DNA from: Candidatus Methanorudis spinitermitis
Lineage (GTDB): Archaea; Methanobacteriota; Methanobacteria; Methanobacteriales; Methanobacteriaceae
DNA: 64,000 nucleotides
Direction: 5' to 3'
Assembly (NCBI GenBank): GCA_031286225.1
Contig: JAITUQ010000007.1
Location: 32,183 to 96,182, forward strand
A program made the translations under genes and the position numbers. Shown here in pieces: positions 58,500-64,000 of the stretch. Numbering within the stretch: position 1 is the stretch's first letter; each line of letters begins with the position of its first letter. The notes under the pieces are model-generated. The model ran no database searches, was not told the origin of the DNA, and saw only the letters and a list, made by a program, of their open reading frames with translations.

Positions 58500-58777
58500 T
58501 TCTTCTTTCGTTTTCCTCTCCCCCGTCTATCCTTCTTATTGTTAATAGATACATACAATTCATCTCCATGACAATCTTCAAAATCTTTTAAAATAAAAGA
58601 TCTAAATAATTTTATAGAAATATAAGGATTTTTTGTAGGTCCAAAAACATCGAAAACTTTACCTATCTTTTTTTTATTTTTATCAAAAATAAAAGCTCCT
58701 GAAGGTGGAGTTTCAGAAGATCTTGCTATTAATTTCCCTGAATTAGAAATATGAGAAATCTTTCCTAAAAATTTCAT
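58496..58777 (-). CDS. H/ACA ribonucleoprotein subunit Gar1
   Basis: A 93-residue Gar1: [18 protein letters not shown] and [29 protein letters not shown], the core beta-barrel that binds the Cbf5 pseudouridine synthase, and a basic RGRGKRKKK tail. It assists guide-RNA pseudouridylation of rRNA. It ends in an ATGA overlap with tfb. No H/ACA RNA gene was recognised in the window. Confidence 0.9.
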   Translation of the reverse strand: MKFLGKISHISNSGKLIARSSETPPSGAFIFDKNKKKIGKVFDVFGPTKNPYISIKLFRSFILKDFEDCHGDELYVSINNKKDRRGRGKRKKK

Positions 58778-59070
58778 AAAAACCAGACTTAAAAACAGAT
58801 TAGTATGTACACTAATAATATTAAGATTATTGTATATAAATATTTCGATAGTATTATATATGACAAAAAATATTTATTTAAATAATTTACTATTTAATAG
58901 TAATCAAAAATTAAATATATATCTATTGAAAAAATAGTGCTAATTAGTATCATAAAATAGCTAAAGTCCAAAAAATATAAATGTTTAATCAAAAATTATG
59001 GAATTAAAATTAAAAAAATAATAATTTGGGAAAAAATTAATTATATGAAAATCAAAATGAATCATCCAAT

Positions 59071-59829
59071 TTAGCTCAAATTTAAAATTTCTGATAATGA
59101 TTTACCTTTTTTAATTTCAGAAATAATTTCCGCTTCTTTTAACTTAATTTTCAATGTTTCCATCATAACATCAGAAAAAAGCTCTTGAGGAACTAGAACG
59201 CATCCATTCATATCCGCAAATAAAAAGTCACCAGGTTTAATTTTAATGTTTTCAATTTCAAGGATAGGATTGATTATTCCTAGGCCCAATGGTTTTCCAG
59301 CATTAGGAACAGTTTCACATCCAAATACTGGGTAGTCAAAATCAACTAAAAAATCAATGTCACGACTAGCTCCATAAATTACAGTTCCGGATAATCCTTT
59401 TTCTTTTGAACATTGAGAAGTCAACTCCCCCCAAATAGCTGAGGGTTCTCCTAAAGATAATATAAACAGTATTTCTCCTTTTTTTGCCTTATCAATAGCT
59501 AATAATGAAGTTCCCCAGTCATCAGAATCAGTTTTAACCGTTATAATTCTACCATAAGTTTTTTTATTGTTAATGGATTTAATATTGTTTAAAACACCAT
59601 TTCTTCCAGTTAAATTAGTTAACGCATCAGAAATTTGACAAGTTGCTGTAGAATCCAATAATTTTTTGATAAGATGGTTTTGAATTTGGTTGTTGGGATT
59701 TTTGAGATTTTTTATGTCAAAATCTTCTTTTTTAAAATTTAATTGATCAGTATTCTCTAGATCAATTTTTTTAATGATTTTACTTTGATTCCATCCTTTC
59801 AAAAACGAATTTGTAGATAATTTAGACAT
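59071..59829 (-). CDS. RraA-like protein
   Basis: A 252-residue protein. After a divergent 55-residue head, SDALTNLTGRNGVL and a Rossmann-like core with GTVIYGASRDIDFLVDFDYPVFGCETVP, GKPLGLG and GDFLFADMNGCVLVPQEL match the RraA family (RNase E inhibitor fold, also HMG/CHA aldolase and demethylmenaquinone methyltransferase annotations). Archaea have no RNase E, so an aldolase or hydroxyacid role is more likely. Asp and Arg of the aldolase site (ASRD, ADMNG) are kept. Some archaeal relatives are fused to hexulose-phosphate synthase. Confidence 0.75.
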   Translation of the reverse strand: MSKLSTNSFLKGWNQSKIIKKIDLENTDQLNFKKEDFDIKNLKNPNNQIQNHLIKKLLDSTATCQISDALTNLTGRNGVLNNIKSINNKKTYGRIITVKTDSDDWGTSLLAIDKAKKGEILFILSLGEPSAIWGELTSQCSKEKGLSGTVIYGASRDIDFLVDFDYPVFGCETVPNAGKPLGLGIINPILEIENIKIKPGDFLFADMNGCVLVPQELFSDVMMETLKIKLKEAEIISEIKKGKSLSEILNLS

Positions 59830-60163
59830 GAAAACACCAAATTTAAAATATCATGATTAATTTCTAATCAGTTAATGTACTACTATTAATTTTAATAATG
59901 AAAAATAAGAATTATTTATAAGTTATTGAATATTCATCTTATTCTATTTTTAAGTTATTAAATATTTAAAATATCCATTTTAGATTAAAAAAACATAATT
60001 TTATAATATTCCATTTAATTATCTTTAAAAATATTTAGTTAAAAATAAAATTATTATAGTAAAATCAAAAAAACTTTGAATTTAATAGGAAAACAAATAA
60101 AATAGCTATTTTCAGTAGTATTTTCTATTAAGAATAATAGTTTCTTGTCAACTAAACATATGC

Positions 60164-60193
60164 AATTATATATACTAGTAAGTATATATAATT
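60164..60193. promoter_or_regulatory. Perfect 13-bp inverted repeat upstream of dnaG
   Basis: AATTATATATACT, loop AGTA, AGTATATATAATT: an exact hairpin or cruciform, which also contains ACTAGT. It lies 890 bp before dnaG and 335 bp after the RraA-like gene start, on the upstream side of both. Confidence 0.65.
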
Positions 60194-60739
60194 TACTTGG
60201 ATACTATTACAATCATTAAATGCTCAAAAGAGTTTTAAAATTATTATAAAATTATATTTATTCAAGCATTAAATCAATTGAATCCAATTTAAAATAATTA
60301 ATTATGTAATTAAATTATTTTATCATGCGTTAATGTAATGGAAAACTGTTTATTAATCAAATATCACATAACTATCATTTAAAATGTAATACAAATGCTA
60401 ATCAAGAATATGATTAATAAAACATCATATTAAAATTGTTGAAATTATAAAAATTTTAGAAAACTAAATGAAGTAATTAAAACAAAAAGTAGTGATTAGC
60501 TATTAAAACTTTATAAAAAAATCAATTCATTAAATTAATAAGTACAAAATTAATATAACACATAAACAGTAAGTTGCTTATTTAACAATTATAAAAAAAA
60601 TCATCCATATTAATCAAATACAATTGGATTTTCATCAAACTTTGAGTTTTCAAAAAAAGAACTATGAAAAAGAAGAATATCATATGCAAAAATACATGAT
60701 CTCAAAGGAATAAATAAAACTCTTTTTTTCTATTAAGGA

Positions 60740-60762
60740 TTGTCATTGAAGATGAATGACAA
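60740..60762. promoter_or_regulatory. Perfect 8-bp hairpin upstream of dnaG
   Basis: TTGTCATT, loop GAAGATG, AATGACAA. It lies in a stretch of mixed composition, 321 bp before the dnaG start. Possibly part of a small RNA. Confidence 0.45.
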
Positions 60763-61082
60763 AAATCTATTAAAAACTTTAATCAAACATTAAAGTAGGG
60801 ATTATATAGCTATTCATCATTAATGTTATTATCATTATGAGTATAATTTATGCAATTTCATTGCGTCTGTGATAAGTGACATGGAATAATCTTTTAATAT
60901 CTTAATATTAATTCAATGAATAATTAACTAGTTATAATAATTTTGTTAGTAAACAAATATTAACATCCTTGAGAATATTTAAGAAAATGAGATTTTTCAA
61001 ATATAAATTAATTATATTAAAATATTTATAACACAGATAATAAATTATCCCTGAAAGTATCTAAATTATATGGAGGCTTAAC

Positions 61083-62225
<1,143 letters not shown>

Positions 62226-62512
62226 TCTTACTAAACATTTCTAATATAACAATGAATAATATAATTATAAAATATTATATTATTAATATTATTATAATCT
62301 TATAAATGATTATAATAAAAAACTTTTTTTTATTTTAAATGATATATTTAATAAATTGTTTAAATACTTCAAATAATAATTTTTTTAATAGCAAAATAAT
62401 TAAAACAATTTATAAATTTAATATGAAATTTAATAATTATTTAATGGACTATATCAAAGGAAAGACTTGATTATTTAATCAAAAATTAATTTAACAAAGA
62501 ATTTTTATTTAC

Positions 62513-63532
62513 ATGTTAAAAAATGAGAAGATTAAGATGGGAGAATATTCTAAAATCAATGAAGTCAATAGCTTTGATAAAAGCGAAATATCCAGAAATC
62601 ATCTTAAACTACCAGTTTATGATGATAGTGGAGAAATAAAGAGTATTTTAGAGATTTTTGATTTTAAAGATATGATTGAAGAGTATCTAATTGAATTAGA
62701 AATTAGAAATTATTCCCAAAATACAATAAAAACTTATAAATCAATAGTCAATAATTTTTATAATTATTTGTTAAATGAAAAAGATTTATACGATGATAGA
62801 AGATTTTTAAGAAGCTTTAAAAGATATATACAATACTTAAAAAGAGACAGGTTGGTTTCTCAAAATTATATATATCTTGTAACAGTAGTTGTAAAAAAAT
62901 TTCTTGAATTCAATAAAGTGCATTTTTTAAATGAAATAAAAACTCCTAAGCGAACAAAATCACTTCCTAAATCGTTGAACGAAATAGAAGTTGAAAATCT
63001 TATTAATGCTGTTGACTGTAATGCAACTGAAGATACTTTAGCTAAAAAAACTATGAAATTACGGAACAAACTCATTTTAGCACTATTATACTCTTCAGGG
63101 CTGAGAATTTCTGAATTAGTCACTCTTATTACGAAAGATATTGATCTTGATGAGCGAACAATGCGAATAAGAGGAAAAGGAGAAAAAGATAGAATAGTTC
63201 TTTTTGATAATGAAGTGAAAAAACTAATTATATTATATTTAGAATTCAAAAAAACAGATACAGATTATTTATTCTTAAACAGATTCAACAAACCATTAAC
63301 TCCAAGATATATTCAAATAATGATAAAAAAATATGCGAAAACAGCTGGGATAAAAAAAAAAGTAACTCCTCATATTTTAAGGCATTCTTTTGCAACACAC
63401 CTTCTTAAAAATGGTGTTGATATTAGAGTTATTCAACAGCTACTTGGACACTCAAATCTATCTACCACCCAAATTTATACTAGTGTTGATATGGAAACCT
63501 TAAAAACTGTATATGATAAGGCAAGAATGTAG
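62513..63532 (+). CDS. xerA: Site-specific tyrosine recombinase XerA
   Basis: A 339-residue tyrosine recombinase that resolves chromosome dimers at a dif-like site in archaea. The N-terminal SAM-like domain spans about 50-140; the catalytic set is Arg198 (SSGLRISEL), a beta-hairpin Lys (RGKGEKDR), His287/Arg290 (HILRHSF), His313 (LLGHSNL) and Tyr322 (QIYTSVD). The start may be ATG 62513 or ATG 62537. It is about 30 residues longer than the usual N-terminus. No convincing dif site was found nearby. Confidence 0.9.
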   Translation: MLKNEKIKMGEYSKINEVNSFDKSEISRNHLKLPVYDDSGEIKSILEIFDFKDMIEEYLIELEIRNYSQNTIKTYKSIVNNFYNYLLNEKDLYDDRRFLRSFKRYIQYLKRDRLVSQNYIYLVTVVVKKFLEFNKVHFLNEIKTPKRTKSLPKSLNEIEVENLINAVDCNATEDTLAKKTMKLRNKLILALLYSSGLRISELVTLITKDIDLDERTMRIRGKGEKDRIVLFDNEVKKLIILYLEFKKTDTDYLFLNRFNKPLTPRYIQIMIKKYAKTAGIKKKVTPHILRHSFATHLLKNGVDIRVIQQLLGHSNLSTTQIYTSVDMETLKTVYDKARM

Positions 63533-63570
63533 TAAATCGTGCCAACAGATATAAAAAATAAGAGATATAA

Positions 63571-63666
63571 GAATATTAGCTAAATCTATGCAGATTAACA
63601 TTAAATATAAACTAAAGCTATACTGATTAACATTGAATATTAGCTAAATCTATGATGATAATCATT
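63571..63666. repeat. 32-bp tandem repeat, three units
   Basis: GAATATTAGCTAAATCTATG begins at 63571 and 63635, and a diverged AAATATAAACTAAAGCTATA copy lies at 63603, each followed by ATTAACATT or ATAATCATT. The period is 32 bp. Confidence 0.8.
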
Positions 63667-63840
63667 TGAATATAACTATTCTTAATATTTTCTATTTAAC
63701 TTATTTAATATTTTAAATTTTTTTTAATTAATTATTTTTAATATACTAAATCAAGATATTCTTCAAACAAACTTTTTTAAAAAAATTATTAAAATTGTAT
63801 TAGTTAATATTATAGTAATTATTAAAATAAAAAATATAAA
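63667..63840. other. AT-rich spacer past xerA
   Basis: 174 bp with no gene. The last 60 bp look like a degenerate first unit of the 60-bp array that follows. Confidence 0.4.
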
Positions 63841-64000
63841 TATTTTAATAATGAAAATAATAATAATTACTAAAATAATATAAAAAACAAGAAATATAAA
63901 TAAATTTAATATAAAAATCATAATAATTACTAAAATAATATAAAAAACAAGAAATATAAATAAATTTAATATAAAAATAATAATAATTACTAAAATAATA
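63841..64000. repeat. 60-bp near-perfect tandem repeat running off the window
   Basis: The unit starting TAATAATTACTAAAATAATA occurs at 63861, 63921 and 63981 in exact 60-bp register, with one or two base changes (CAT/AAT). Units are contiguous, not separated by unique spacers, so it is a minisatellite, not a CRISPR. It may continue beyond 64000. Confidence 0.9.

Larger units (their letters stand above)
59830..61082. other. 1.25-kb gene-free region upstream of dnaG
   Basis: The largest gap in the window. It holds an AATAGCTATT at 60101, a 13-bp perfect hairpin at 60164-60193, an 8-bp one at 60740-60762, a TATAGCTATTCAT at 60807 and a less AT-rich stretch near 60850-60890 (TTTCATTGCGTCTGTGATAAGTGACATGG). 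No frame with a start signal longer than about 25 codons was seen. A non-coding RNA or control region is plausible. Confidence 0.5.

Noticed and set aside
60164..60193. The 13-bp hairpin as a replication origin element
   Set aside because: No orc1/cdc6 gene or ORB-like G-rich repeats nearby; there is too little to support an origin.
60840..60890. C/D box small RNA (ATGA and CTGTGATA words near 60870)
   Set aside because: No matching C and D boxes at the right spacing with a terminal stem.
63533..63600. Possible dif site for XerA (AGATATAA words near 63547)
   Set aside because: The words are direct, not inverted around a 6-8 bp centre, and do not fit the known archaeal dif layout.
63571..63666. 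Repeat array with 32-bp period considered as a CRISPR
   Set aside because: Units are contiguous with no unique spacers and no cas genes are nearby; it is a tandem repeat.

Overview
This window looks like the chromosome of a very AT-rich, mesophilic, hydrogenotrophic methanogen of the Methanobacteriales, most likely a Methanobrevibacter of the low-G+C group. The evidence is archaeal-only information genes (aRF1, TFB, Gar1, eIF5A, archaeal DnaG, NOG1-type GTPase), methanogen cofactor genes (mptG fragment, mfnD, mfnF, cfbE) and archaeal ether-lipid genes (carS, a tetraether-synthase-like radical SAM enzyme). The genus is an inference; no rRNA or tRNA gene was seen. Most starts follow a GGAGG or AGGTG ribosome binding site, and several are TTG or GTG.

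Layout. 0-11 kb, mostly minus strand: mptG fragment, tes-like enzyme, carS (plus), a small deacylase-like exoprotein, the methanofuran pair mfnD-mfnF, wecB, a DUF460 protein and truA. 11.5-18.2 kb, plus strand: hisA, ribL, argC, a flavodoxin, secF-secD, pyrI. 18-22 kb, minus: a secreted deacylase-like protein, a GMC-type oxidoreductase, an unannotated 30-residue Cys-rich peptide and a secreted zinc-ribbon protein. 22-28.5 kb: a duplicated 230-bp non-coding element, tldD, an AMMECR1 protein, a NOG1-like GTPase, hsp20 and a SIS-domain isomerase. 28.9-33.8 kb: three MacB/FtsX-type permeases, their ATPase and a DUF447 protein. 34-41 kb: adenine deaminase, a tautomerase, a DUF5713 protein, archaeal ornithine cyclodeaminase, then speB, eIF5A and pdaD, a polyamine/hypusine neighbourhood. 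41-48 kb: NADP phosphatase/NAD kinase fusion, cfbE, hemC with an overlapping Gfo/Idh dehydrogenase, and a PRT-type regulator. 48-57 kb: aRF1, a DUF4145 protein, UMP kinase, two YbjQ-domain proteins, a TauE-type permease, a membrane protein and a two-domain glycosyltransferase. 57.5-63.5 kb: tfb-gar1, an RraA-like protein, a 1.25-kb gap, dnaG and xerA.

Two features run through the whole window and are not explained by any gene. (1) The perfect palindrome AATAGCTATT (core TAGCTA/AGCT) is strongly over-represented on a background where it should be rare, in genes and between them, like the HIP1 element of cyanobacteria. (2) Intergenic DNA is built from short, decaying tandem duplications (about 30-60 bp). 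Several of them copy the 3' end of the neighbouring gene, stop codon included (mfnD, mfnF, secD, pyrI, pdaD, tauE-type gene, probably the GMC gene). These two patterns are the best candidates for something not yet described. No CRISPR array, insertion sequence, prophage or defence island was found.
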